In this document: positions 8,510-16,411 of the stretch, piece by piece
Layout: each line of letters begins with the position of its first letter
Position numbering within the stretch: position 1 is the stretch's first letter
Assembly (NCBI RefSeq): GCF_000445445.1
Contig: NZ_ASXP01000003.1
Location: 806,001-870,000 of the forward strand
DNA: 64,000 bases
From: Sporomusa ovata DSM 2662
Lineage (GTDB): Bacteria; Bacillota; Negativicutes; Sporomusales; Sporomusaceae
Direction of reading: 5' to 3'
Position numbers and translations under genes: made by a program
Notes under the pieces: model-generated
Told to the model about the DNA's origin: nothing
Seen by the model: only the letters and a program-made list of their open reading frames with translations
Database searches by the model: none

Positions 8510-8988
8510 ATGAACATCAGAAAAAAACTAACCTTATTACTCTTGTTAGCCAGTGCATTGCCACTACTTATTTTTATCGGTATTAATTTGAACAATTCTA
8601 TTCAACTTGCCCAAGCAACAGCTATGTCGGAGAATTCCAAACGGGCGGAAATTGTTCAGGAGAAAGTAAATAGCTTCATTGATAAAAATATGTATGAAAT
8701 GAAGCAGGTGTTGCATTCCAAAAGATAGTTGATATGATTGCCGAACTTTCACATCAAGTCAGTGAAATATCTGTTGCTATTCAAAATACTGAGAACGGCA
8801 GCCAGCAAATTGTGTCGGCAGTCAAAGATATTGCAGCCTTAACAAACACAGTAACCGGTGAAACACAAACAGTATCGGCAGCCACTGAGGAACAATCAGC
8901 AGCCATGCAGGAAATTGCTTCTTCAAGCCAAAGCCTTAGCAAAATGGCTTCCGAACTGCAAACAGCTATTGATAAATTTCGTACCTAA
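8510..8988 (+). pseudogene. Methyl-accepting chemotaxis protein with internal deletion and frameshift
   Basis: The gene begins well: ribosome-binding site CGGAGG, ATG 8510, then a membrane helix (LTLLLLLASALPLLIFIGI) and the start of a periplasmic ligand domain, stopping at 8728. From about 8706 another frame reads EAGVAFQKIVDMIAEL and continues through typical C-terminal signalling-domain sequence (SAATEEQSAAMQEIASSSQS) to 8988. The rest of the sensor domain, the second membrane helix, HAMP and the conserved hairpin tip are missing, so more than 1 kb has been lost with a frame change near 8700-8710. A non-functional receptor. Confidence 0.85.
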
Positions 8989-9020
8989 GCAAATTAACTG
9001 TGAACACAAACAAATAACCA

Positions 9021-9062
9021 AAAACAAGCCACAACTCATAATTTGAATTGTGGCTTGTTTTT
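9021..9062. terminator. Bidirectional terminator
   Basis: Perfect 14-bp stem AAAACAAGCCACAA (9021-9034) and its complement (9048-9061), with T/A tracts on both sides, between the chemoreceptor pseudogene and the convergent amidohydrolase gene. Confidence 0.85.
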
Positions 9063-9110
9063 GGGATGAGTATCTAGCTTATTGGCTATACAAGTCCTGG
9101 CCAGCGGCAC

Positions 9111-9809
9111 CTATTTGCTGCCTAATTCTTTGATACTTGCCACCAAAGCTCCAAGCAGACGGTGAAACCCTTGCGGGTTTTGCGCAGGCACCCGGTATTG
9201 CTTATTAATTTCCACCTGCACAGCGGGAATTTTCAGTTCACGGGCCACATAATTGGTTATCGTATTAAGACCTGTGGCAGCAAAGTGTTCCTTGGAAATT
9301 CTGTCTAATCCGAACCCCCGGAAATTATGCTCCAGCACTTCTACCAGCTTAGGCTTAGCTAAGAGAGTTTTCCCATGATTTGTACCAAAGTCTACATCGA
9401 ATTCCTGTTCACGTGCTGCACCGTGGATATCTAGTACGATCTTCACCTTTTCCCGGCTACATATCTCGGCAATTCTTTCTTTGTAAATGCAGGGATTATC
9501 CATATTAGGGTCGCCGCCATAAAGCTTAGTTGTTGCAATCGCATGACAACCTGTCAATTTGCTTAAGAGGTATACAATCGAGCCTGTGAACTGATCTGAC
9601 ATCTTGATTTTTTTTTGCCGATAATGTCTAACAGCATGCGGCGCCGACACCAAAACAGGCAGTTTTCCCAGGGAAATCCAGAACGGTTCTTCCTGCTTGG
9701 GGTTAACACTTTTATCTGTCTTATAGAAATGCACTCTTTCTATACTCACTGCTTCTTCATTACTACGTGCCCGGTTAAACTCTTGCAGAATATCTTCTTG
9801 CTGTCCCAA
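9111..9809 (-). CDS. N-formylglutamate amidohydrolase-family protein
   Basis: A hydrolase of the FGase family (zinc peptidase-like fold that cleaves N-formyl or N-acyl amino acids). Visible motifs are VLVSAPHAVRH near residue 50 with a metal-binding His, LDIHGA near residue 120, and VQVEINKQYR near the C-terminus, which match the family's metal and substrate regions. The open frame extends upstream over the end of the histidine kinase remnant, but that part lacks family resemblance. TTG at 9809, about 9 nt after GGGGG, gives 232 residues. The physiological substrate is unknown. It follows a decayed kinase, so the original operon context is lost. Confidence 0.75.
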   Translation of the reverse strand: MGQQEDILQEFNRARSNEEAVSIERVHFYKTDKSVNPKQEEPFWISLGKLPVLVSAPHAVRHYRQKKIKMSDQFTGSIVYLLSKLTGCHAIATTKLYGGDPNMDNPCIYKERIAEICSREKVKIVLDIHGAAREQEFDVDFGTNHGKTLLAKPKLVEVLEHNFRGFGLDRISKEHFAATGLNTITNYVARELKIPAVQVEINKQYRVPAQNPQGFHRLLGALVASIKELGSK

Positions 9810-9852
9810 ATATAGTAACCCCCGGTTTCTTTGATAAAATGTACAGCTGCTT

Positions 9853-10334
9853 TTATCGCTTAAATTTAATACAAACCGTTGTTCCCTGCGGCGAACTCCG
9901 GATATCCAATTTTGCATTATGTCGCTCTGCAATGCGATAGCAAACCGGTAACCCCAGGCCAGTGCCATTTTCCTTGGTCGTTACGAAAGGTTTACCCAAC
10001 TGCTGCAAAATTTCAGCAGGTATCCCCGGTCCATCATCTTGCACTTCAAGGAAGATGGTATCACTATTGCAATAGGTTTTAATCCTAACCTGACCATTAG
10101 GCGGCATTGCCTCCATCGCGTTTCGCAGTAAGTTTAAGAGTAGCTGCCGCACTTCATTCGGATCAAAATCGTTATCCGGAGTATCGCCTTTTTCGACAAT
10201 AACGTTATGTCCTGACCAAAATGCATCAGCCTGAATCAAGGGGAACATGGTATCGATAATAGCATTTAGGCTCCCACGTTGCCTGACAATCGCCTTATTC
10301 TTAGCAAGCGACAGAAATTCCTGCTTTCCTCTCC
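9853..10334 (-). pseudogene. C-terminal remnant of a histidine kinase
   Basis: The sequence reads KQEFLSLAKNKA, then RQLLLNLLRNAMEAMP (N box), DDGPGIP (G1) and GTGLGLPVCYRIAERH (G2), ending in CIKFKR. This is the ATP-binding domain of a PAS-type sporulation-kinase-like histidine kinase. The phosphoacceptor His region and all sensor sequence are missing. Homologous sequence begins almost directly at the stop codon of the ABC transporter gene, which marks a deletion junction. The first ATG, at 10248, has no convincing ribosome-binding site. Unlikely to be functional. Confidence 0.75.
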
Positions 10335-12080
10335 CTAACCGATTATCTCTAAGCCATCAAACTGCATGTTGTAGTACTTAGCATACAGACCCTTCTGAGC
10401 CAGCAACGTTTGATGGTTGCCGCACTCTTGTATCTGTCCGTCGTTGATTACGATGATTTCGTCCGCATGACGAATAGTGCTTAAGCGATGAGCGATAATA
10501 ATTGTTGTCCTCTGCTTGGCCAGTTCTTCTAAGGCGGCCTGAATATGTCGTTCGCTCTCGTTATCAAGAGCTGAAGTCGCTTCATCCAAAATCAAAATCG
10601 GCGGATTTTTTAGGAACACACGGGCAATCGCAATACGCTGCTTTTGACCGCCGGACAGACGAATGCCCCGCTCACCAACATAGGTATCATAACCCTCTTC
10701 CAGGCTAGCAATAAAATCGTGAATATTAGCTTTATGCGCCGCTGCAATAATCTCTTCTTCGGTCGCGTCCGGCCGCCCGTAAGCAATATTATCCCGTACG
10801 CTGCCGGCAAATAAATACACATCCTGCTGCACAATGCCGATGGCATTACGCAAAGAGGTAAGCGTCAGGTCACGCACATCCTGCCCATCAATCAAAATCG
10901 CGCCTGCTGTCACATCATAGAAACGCGGCAGCAAGGAACAGATTGTTGTTTTTCCACCACCGGACGGGCCAACAAGTGCGATAGTTTTTCCGGCCTCAAC
11001 CGTAAAATCAACCTGATTAAGCACCTCATTGTTCCCCTCATAAGCAAAGGATACGTGGCAGTACTTGATGCACCCTTTCACGTTGGTAAGGGGAGTGGCC
11101 GCTTCCTTGTCTACTATTTCCGGCTGTGTTTGCAATACCTCAGCGAACCGTTTAAACCCGGCATAGCCTTTTTGAAATTGCTCGGTAAAGTTGAGCAACA
11201 CATCCAGTGGATTGATGAAAATAGCGATATAAAGTGCATAAACCGCCAGGTCAGTGGCCGCTAACTGACCTTTGCCGATAAAATAGCCGCCACTTACCAG
11301 TACCACTACATACAGCAAACCTTCCAATAACCCGTTACCGGCATAGAAACTGCCCATGATTTTGTACACGCTTTCTTTCGATTCGAGAAATTCGAGATTG
11401 CCGCGGCGAAATTTTTTTTGTTCGATCTCTTCATTGGCAAATGATTTAATCACGCGAATACCGGCAAGGCTATCCTGCACGAGGGCATTGACAGTGGCAA
11501 TCCGTTTGCGGTTTTCCAAAAAAAGTATTTTCATTCGCTTATTCTTGTAGTAGCTAAAAATAGTCATACTTACCGCGATACTGAATAAGATTAGCGTCAT
11601 CGGTATATTAATCATCAGCAACAAAACAAAGGAACCAATCAGTTTGAGACAAGAGATGAAAATATTTTCCGGGCCGTGGTGAGCTAATTCAGAGATGTCA
11701 AATAGGTCAGACACCAGTTTAGACATCATCTCGCCGGTATTGTTCTTATCATAATAGGAAAAAGAAAGTCTCTGCAGGTGATCAAACAGATCTTGCCGCA
11801 TATCGCTTTCCATCCTCGCACCCATTACATGTCCCCATGTCGTAATGTAATATTGACAGGCATAACGAAGACCGTATAAAAGCATCATTCCCGCACCGAC
11901 ATAGCCAACAATGGAAATAAATTCCATCGTTTGCGTGATTAATAAATTTTTTGTCAGGTAATTGAGCACCTGTGGAAAAACCAGATCAATGACTGAAACA
12001 ACAATAGCACAAGCCATATCAATGTAAAAAAGCCGCCGATATGGCTTATAATAGTGCAAAAAACCAGCAAGAATAGACAT
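10335..12080 (-). CDS. ABC transporter, fused permease and ATPase (exporter type)
   Basis: A 581-residue half-transporter of the MsbA/BmrA type: six membrane helices in the first 310 residues, then an ATP-binding domain with Walker A GPSGGGKTT, Q-loop IVQQDVYLF, signature LSGGQKQRIAIAR, Walker B ILILDEATSALD and the switch His in IIIAHRLSTI. It should act as a dimer exporting lipids or hydrophobic compounds; the substrate is not predictable. ATG at 12080 follows AGAGGTG at 6 nt; a GTG three codons earlier is less well placed. It is preceded by cca and followed directly by the kinase remnant. Confidence 0.93.
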   Translation of the reverse strand: MSILAGFLHYYKPYRRLFYIDMACAIVVSVIDLVFPQVLNYLTKNLLITQTMEFISIVGYVGAGMMLLYGLRYACQYYITTWGHVMGARMESDMRQDLFDHLQRLSFSYYDKNNTGEMMSKLVSDLFDISELAHHGPENIFISCLKLIGSFVLLLMINIPMTLILFSIAVSMTIFSYYKNKRMKILFLENRKRIATVNALVQDSLAGIRVIKSFANEEIEQKKFRRGNLEFLESKESVYKIMGSFYAGNGLLEGLLYVVVLVSGGYFIGKGQLAATDLAVYALYIAIFINPLDVLLNFTEQFQKGYAGFKRFAEVLQTQPEIVDKEAATPLTNVKGCIKYCHVSFAYEGNNEVLNQVDFTVEAGKTIALVGPSGGGKTTICSLLPRFYDVTAGAILIDGQDVRDLTLTSLRNAIGIVQQDVYLFAGSVRDNIAYGRPDATEEEIIAAAHKANIHDFIASLEEGYDTYVGERGIRLSGGQKQRIAIARVFLKNPPILILDEATSALDNESERHIQAALEELAKQRTTIIIAHRLSTIRHADEIIVINDGQIQECGNHQTLLAQKGLYAKYYNMQFDGLEIIG

Positions 12081-12162
12081 CAGCAACACCTCTCCCTATG
12101 GATAATAAAAGAACAGACAAGCTGTTTCTCCTAATTATACACCACCAACAGGTAAGCTGACA

Positions 12163-13356
12163 CTATTCTTTATCTCCACCAAAACCTATGCTGTCACTTT
12201 TTCTTCCATTATCTAACATCATTTTTTTCCAAACCTCGGTAATGACCTTACTACGTTTTTGCCTCAGCCATTCACCAATATCTTTGCCTTTTAATTCGGC
12301 AGGGACAACATCCTGCACTAGATTCAGGAGTGCCTTAAACGGGCTCAAAGCCGGGATATGTAAGTTTATTGCCTGTGAAATAATATCAAATTCCGCTACA
12401 GTTAGTGAACCACGCCGCAAAGTATCAATTGCGGCTACAATTTTTTCCGGGTCAGGGACCTCCAGCAATGTTATGATTTTACCGGCAGTTACAGACGCAG
12501 TAAGCCAGTCACCAGGCAACGTCATGCGGCTATTCCAGTGGTATATACTTTGGTGGTCCATCACAAGGCTCAAACTGACAAACCGTAGCTTTGGACTTGA
12601 CGTAGCTTTGGCCACCGAATCCAGGCGATCCATTGCAATAGCAAATTGTTCTGGGGGTAAGTCCGCTATTTCTTCAAACACACACGGCAATAAATTGCTC
12701 TGAACCAAAACCTTAAAAAAGCGAGATGGGGCCGAAGCATCATGCAAGACTTTTGTCAATTCGGCAAGCACCCGTTCAGCAGGTTCGCCGCCAAGTTCAT
12801 CAGCAGCGACACTTGCAAGAATCAGTGTCTCAGCATCAATGGCGAAATCTAAGCGCGCCGCTTGTCCTGCAAGCCGCAGGGCACGTATGGGATCATCAAC
12901 AAAATGCTGACTAGTGGCACGAAGTATCTTGTTCTTTATATCCCGAATTCCATGGAAAGGATCAATCACTTCGCCAGTCAAACTATCCACAGCAATGGAA
13001 TTTACAGTTGTATCACGCCGAAATAAATCTTCTTCAATGGTTATTTTGGGGTTCGATGCAATCTTAAAACCTTTATAGCCTCTGCCGACCTTTCGCTCCG
13101 TTCTGGCAAAGGCAACTTCACATGCTCTGCCATCAATAACCAGCCGAAAAACCGGAAACGATTTGCCACATTCATCGGCTTCAGGGAAGAGTTTTTTAAA
13201 GTTTTTCTTAACCATGCCAACTACACAGAAATCAATATCTTTCGGCGCAATTCCTCTCACCATATCACGAACACAGCCACCCACTCTATAAAGGCGTCCC
13301 CCATTCGCCAGAATGATTTCCGCAAAAGTTCGCTCTGTTACGACATTACTATTCAC
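12163..13356 (-). CDS. cca: CCA-adding enzyme / tRNA nucleotidyltransferase family protein
   Basis: A 397-residue class II nucleotidyltransferase. The N-terminal catalytic region shows YRVGGCVRDMVRG and the metal-binding DIDFCVVG (DxD) near residue 40, then RRDTTVNSIAVD and the DPxRALRLAGQAARLDF segment that defines the family. The remainder is a helical, tRNA-binding-type tail. The usual role is addition of the 3' CCA to tRNA; A-adding or CC-adding subtypes look similar and cannot be ruled out. The start is GTG, after a GGGGGGA ribosome-binding site. Possibly co-transcribed with the downstream ABC exporter (82-nt gap). Confidence 0.9.
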   Translation of the reverse strand: MNSNVVTERTFAEIILANGGRLYRVGGCVRDMVRGIAPKDIDFCVVGMVKKNFKKLFPEADECGKSFPVFRLVIDGRACEVAFARTERKVGRGYKGFKIASNPKITIEEDLFRRDTTVNSIAVDSLTGEVIDPFHGIRDIKNKILRATSQHFVDDPIRALRLAGQAARLDFAIDAETLILASVAADELGGEPAERVLAELTKVLHDASAPSRFFKVLVQSNLLPCVFEEIADLPPEQFAIAMDRLDSVAKATSSPKLRFVSLSLVMDHQSIYHWNSRMTLPGDWLTASVTAGKIITLLEVPDPEKIVAAIDTLRRGSLTVAEFDIISQAINLHIPALSPFKALLNLVQDVVPAELKGKDIGEWLRQKRSKVITEVWKKMMLDNGRKSDSIGFGGDKE

Positions 13357-13400
13357 CAGGATCGTCCCCCCTGATTATATTTTTCATTTAATACTCAATA

Positions 13401-13444
13401 CATACAAACCCCAGGCTCCAGTGCTGGATCCTGGGGTTTGTATG
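13401..13444. terminator. Perfect 15-bp inverted repeat, terminator of the thi operon
   Basis: CATACAAACCCCAGG (13401-13415) pairs with 13430-13444 across a 14-nt loop that itself contains CCAG/CTGG. It lies between the end of thiE and the start of cca on the minus strand. There is no long T tract, so it may act as a stabilising or weak terminator hairpin. Confidence 0.65.
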
Positions 13445-13481
13445 ATTGTCATTTCGTTACCAGGTGCAAGTTATCCTTGTT

Positions 13482-14111
13482 CTACTGCTTCATCAATTGG
13501 TAAAGCTTACAAGTCGCTGCCTTAGGATCTGCTGCAGCAACAATGACTGATACCACTGCCACCCCATCTACACCTGTATTCATGACATCACGGATATTAC
13601 TTCCATTAATTCCGCCAATAGCAACAATAGGAATCTTTACCTTAGCTTTTATCGCTTCCAATTCCGCCAAACTGACACTATCGGCATCATCCTTAGTATT
13701 TGTAGGGAATACGGCTCCGACACCAAGATAGTCAGCACCTTGTTCTTGCGCCAGCAAAGCTTCTGCCAGCGTTGCCGCAGATACACCAATAATCTTATCA
13801 GGCCCTAACATTTTCCTTGCCACTGCCACAGGTAGATCTTCCTGTCCAATATGAAGCCCCGCCGCATCTACCGCCAACGCAATATCTGCCCGATCATTCA
13901 CAATCAGCGGCACACCATATTTTTCCGTAACACCTTTTATCACTAAAGCCACTTGATAAAATTCTGCTGAGGACAGATTCTTCTCTCTTACCTGTACCAC
14001 CGTAACACCACCCTGGATCGCTTGTTCCACAGTTTTCGCAAGATCTTTATCGCCAAGTAACCCTCTGTCTGTTACTAAGTATAAAGAATAGTTACAATTC
14101 CTTTTATCCAT
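13482..14111 (-). CDS. thiE: Thiamine-phosphate synthase
   Basis: Joins the thiazole phosphate and hydroxymethylpyrimidine pyrophosphate to form thiamine phosphate. It shows the TIM-barrel landmarks of ThiE: YLVTDRGLL near the N-terminus, VQVREKNLS, PLIVNDRADIA, GLHIGQEDLP, IIGVSAATL and VAIGGINGSN. ATG at 14111 overlaps the thiM stop by 8 nt (ATGGATAA), typical of translational coupling; a GTG five codons upstream is possible but its spacing to the ribosome-binding site is too short. The resulting 209 residues is normal. Last gene of the TPP-riboswitch-controlled salvage operon. Confidence 0.95.
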   Translation of the reverse strand: MDKRNCNYSLYLVTDRGLLGDKDLAKTVEQAIQGGVTVVQVREKNLSSAEFYQVALVIKGVTEKYGVPLIVNDRADIALAVDAAGLHIGQEDLPVAVARKMLGPDKIIGVSAATLAEALLAQEQGADYLGVGAVFPTNTKDDADSVSLAELEAIKAKVKIPIVAIGGINGSNIRDVMNTGVDGVAVVSVIVAAADPKAATCKLYQLMKQ

Positions 14112-14916
14112 TCGTAATTCTACCACCTTTCCTTATGACTTCCGGCGTCAACGACCATACTGCATCAAACAAGCGAACCCGAAAGGTTCCAATACCTTCT
14201 CCCACCTGTAATGATTGGTGCGCCAACTCACCAGCTAACCCCATGGTCATCACACCGGCAACTGCGCCGGTAAACCAATCGTTTGTTGCGCCACAGTAAC
14301 AAGCAATCAAAGAAGTGGCCATACAACCTGTACCTGTTACCTGCGACAAGATAGCATGTCCATTATCAATACGACACACCCGTTCCCCGCCGGCAATAAT
14401 ATCCTGCTTACCAGTGATAGCAATTACGCAGCCCAGTTTTTGCGAAAGCTGCCGCGCCACCTTTTCTCCGTCTACCTCATCAGCAACAGAATCAACACCC
14501 TTGATATCTGCAGCAACGCCGGCAATCATTTTCAGCTCCGACATATTGCCGCGAATCACCGCAGGACAAACCTCCTGAATAATTCTCTTAGCCGTAGCTG
14601 TACGAAGAGCGGTAGCGCCCACCCCCACTGGGTCAAAAATAATGGGGATTCCTTTCTCCCTGGCTTTTTTGCCGGCAGCTACCATGGATTCAATACTCCG
14701 GGAATTCAACGTTCCAATATTTAATACCAAGGCAGCCGCAAACGACACCATTTCTTCTACTTCCTCAATATCATCAGCCATAACTGGCGAAGCACCAATC
14801 GCCAGGGTTATATTGGCACAATCATTTACCGTAACATAATTAGTTAAATGATGCACCAGTGGTTTCTTAGTCTTCAAGGCTAAGAGGCTATCTGCTATTT
14901 TTTGCAGTATTTCCAT
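14104..14916 (-). CDS. thiM: Hydroxyethylthiazole kinase
   Basis: Phosphorylates 4-methyl-5-(2-hydroxyethyl)thiazole, the thiazole salvage step. ThiM-family sequence throughout: PLVHHLTNYVTVNDCAN at the start, NIGTL, IIFDPVGVGAT, RGNMSEL, and the catalytic VTGTGCMATSL near residue 200 with the GTGC motif. ATG 14916 follows GGGGGG at about 9 nt; an upstream in-frame ATG lies before this ribosome-binding site and is unlikely. It overlaps the end of cytX by 22 nt and thiE by 8 nt, so the three genes form one tight operon. Confidence 0.95.
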   Translation of the reverse strand: MEILQKIADSLLALKTKKPLVHHLTNYVTVNDCANITLAIGASPVMADDIEEVEEMVSFAAALVLNIGTLNSRSIESMVAAGKKAREKGIPIIFDPVGVGATALRTATAKRIIQEVCPAVIRGNMSELKMIAGVAADIKGVDSVADEVDGEKVARQLSQKLGCVIAITGKQDIIAGGERVCRIDNGHAILSQVTGTGCMATSLIACYCGATNDWFTGAVAGVMTMGLAGELAHQSLQVGEGIGTFRVRLFDAVWSLTPEVIRKGGRITNG

Positions 14917-16109
14917 TGTTTCGTACCCCCCCATGTTACTTTATATAGTAACGCTGTTATTATCATTACTGGTATGGTAGCGCCTAGCACAAAATCCAGC
15001 TTAATAAACTGATAGTACATGCCTACTCCTAGCGCCCAAATAAGTAGCGCTCCCCAGTTAATTAGTATTTTAGCTTGAACCTTGCGATTTTTTATAATAA
15101 AATACTCTGTCAACAAAACGGCAAATAAGGGCGCAAAAACAGAGCCAATAGCCAGGAGGAAATTCTCATACTGCTCAATATTAAACCACAAAGCAGCTAT
15201 TGTGCCAATCACCGTCATAACTAAAGCTACCCGTTTCTCATTGAGTTTCGGAAACATATTTGCAAAACTCACACCTGCTGAATAGGCATCCAAAAAAGTA
15301 GTTGTTACCGTTGCCAAGACTACAATTCCTAGTGCAGCCAGCCCCAGATTAGCAGCCAGCATCATGGACGAAGGTTCTGCATTGCCAGCAGCTATGGCAG
15401 CTCCCAGTCCAATAATATACATCCAGCAGCTGCCAGCAAAGTAACCCAAGCCACTCCCCCAGGCGGCACTTTTTTTGTTTTTGGCAAAGCGGGTATAATC
15501 CGCAATCAAGGGCAGCCAGGAAATCGGCATAATAACACTTAATTCTACGGCCTGACCGAAAGACAGGCCCCCGGCAGGTGACGCAGTTAACGCAGCGCTA
15601 TTTTTAAATACAACAGTACTTAACACGATGGTGATACCAAGCAAAAGGAAAACAGCCACCATATTGGCTTTTTTCAGACCACCTTCCCGGCCAAGTGCAA
15701 TCCATATGAGGACTAAGCCACCAATGGCAATAGTCCATACAGAAAGCTGATCCAATCCCCATAGCAGCTTTCCAATCTCGTTAGCCGAGCGGGCAGCCGC
15801 AATAATCATAACTGCCGTCCACCCAACCAATTGCAAAACATTTAATACTGAAAATAAATAAGACCCATATTCGCCAAAAGAAATCCGGGTTGATACCAGC
15901 GCCGGTATCCGTTCTTGAGTACCAATTACCCCACCCAACACTAAAATACCAGTTCCGACCACATGGCCAATCACAATAGCTGCTACGCCATTGTAAAAAC
16001 CAAGTGGAGCCAAAAGTCCGCCTGTTAAAATCTCAGCAATAGATACAGCCGCACCAAACCACAGAAACAAGTAATGATTAAACCCTAATACATGGTTTTT
16101 ATTCGACAT
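14895..16109 (-). CDS. cytX: Putative hydroxymethylpyrimidine transporter CytX
   Basis: A 404-residue NCS1-family permease (nucleobase:cation symporter) with about 12 membrane helices. Its place as first gene behind a TPP riboswitch and before thiM-thiE matches CytX, the proposed importer of the thiamine pyrimidine precursor. Helix sequences such as FLWFGAAVSIAEILTGG and TTFLDAYSAGVSFANMF fit NCS1 transporters. Ribosome-binding site AAGGAGTGG precedes the ATG. With ThiM and ThiE it would allow thiamine to be built from scavenged pyrimidine and thiazole; no de novo thiC or thiG is in the window. Confidence 0.88.
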   Translation of the reverse strand: MSNKNHVLGFNHYLFLWFGAAVSIAEILTGGLLAPLGFYNGVAAIVIGHVVGTGILVLGGVIGTQERIPALVSTRISFGEYGSYLFSVLNVLQLVGWTAVMIIAAARSANEIGKLLWGLDQLSVWTIAIGGLVLIWIALGREGGLKKANMVAVFLLLGITIVLSTVVFKNSAALTASPAGGLSFGQAVELSVIMPISWLPLIADYTRFAKNKKSAAWGSGLGYFAGSCWMYIIGLGAAIAAGNAEPSSMMLAANLGLAALGIVVLATVTTTFLDAYSAGVSFANMFPKLNEKRVALVMTVIGTIAALWFNIEQYENFLLAIGSVFAPLFAVLLTEYFIIKNRKVQAKILINWGALLIWALGVGMYYQFIKLDFVLGATIPVMIITALLYKVTWGGTKQWKYCKK

Positions 16110-16137
16110 TCAACATACCACTCCTTTTTATAAAAAT

Positions 16138-16164
16138 AAAAAGCACACCCATAAGGATGTGCTT
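16138..16164 (-). terminator. Expression-platform terminator of the TPP riboswitch
   Basis: On the minus strand AAGCACA/TGTGCTT forms a hairpin followed by TTTTT just downstream of the TPP aptamer and upstream of the cytX ribosome-binding site. Premature termination when TPP is bound is the likely control. Confidence 0.8.
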
Positions 16165-16183
16165 AAAGTACAAAACACGCTCT

Positions 16184-16276
16184 ACCATCATCCCTACGCT
16201 GGCATTACCCAGATCAGGTTAAAGGGTCATAGATTTTATTAGATCTATATCTCAGCCGGCCTTTCCAGCACCCCTT
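16184..16276 (-). promoter_or_regulatory. TPP riboswitch (THI element)
   Basis: Read on the minus strand, the element starts GGGGTGC, contains the conserved GGCTGAGA and the ACCTGATCTGG segment, then GTAATGCCAGCGTAGGGA, and closes near the 3' end. These are the invariant parts of the TPP aptamer. It is followed by a terminator and then cytX-thiM-thiE, the expected target genes. Confidence 0.95.
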
Positions 16277-16411
16277 GAAACAGCGATATTCTTTTCAAGC
16301 TCATAGTAACATATTTAATCACCATTTTCAACTAAATTCAAGTAATTAATTGGTAAATTATTACAAATGATAAAAAACTGTTAGCAAACAAATTCACAGC
16401 ACTTTTTCCTC

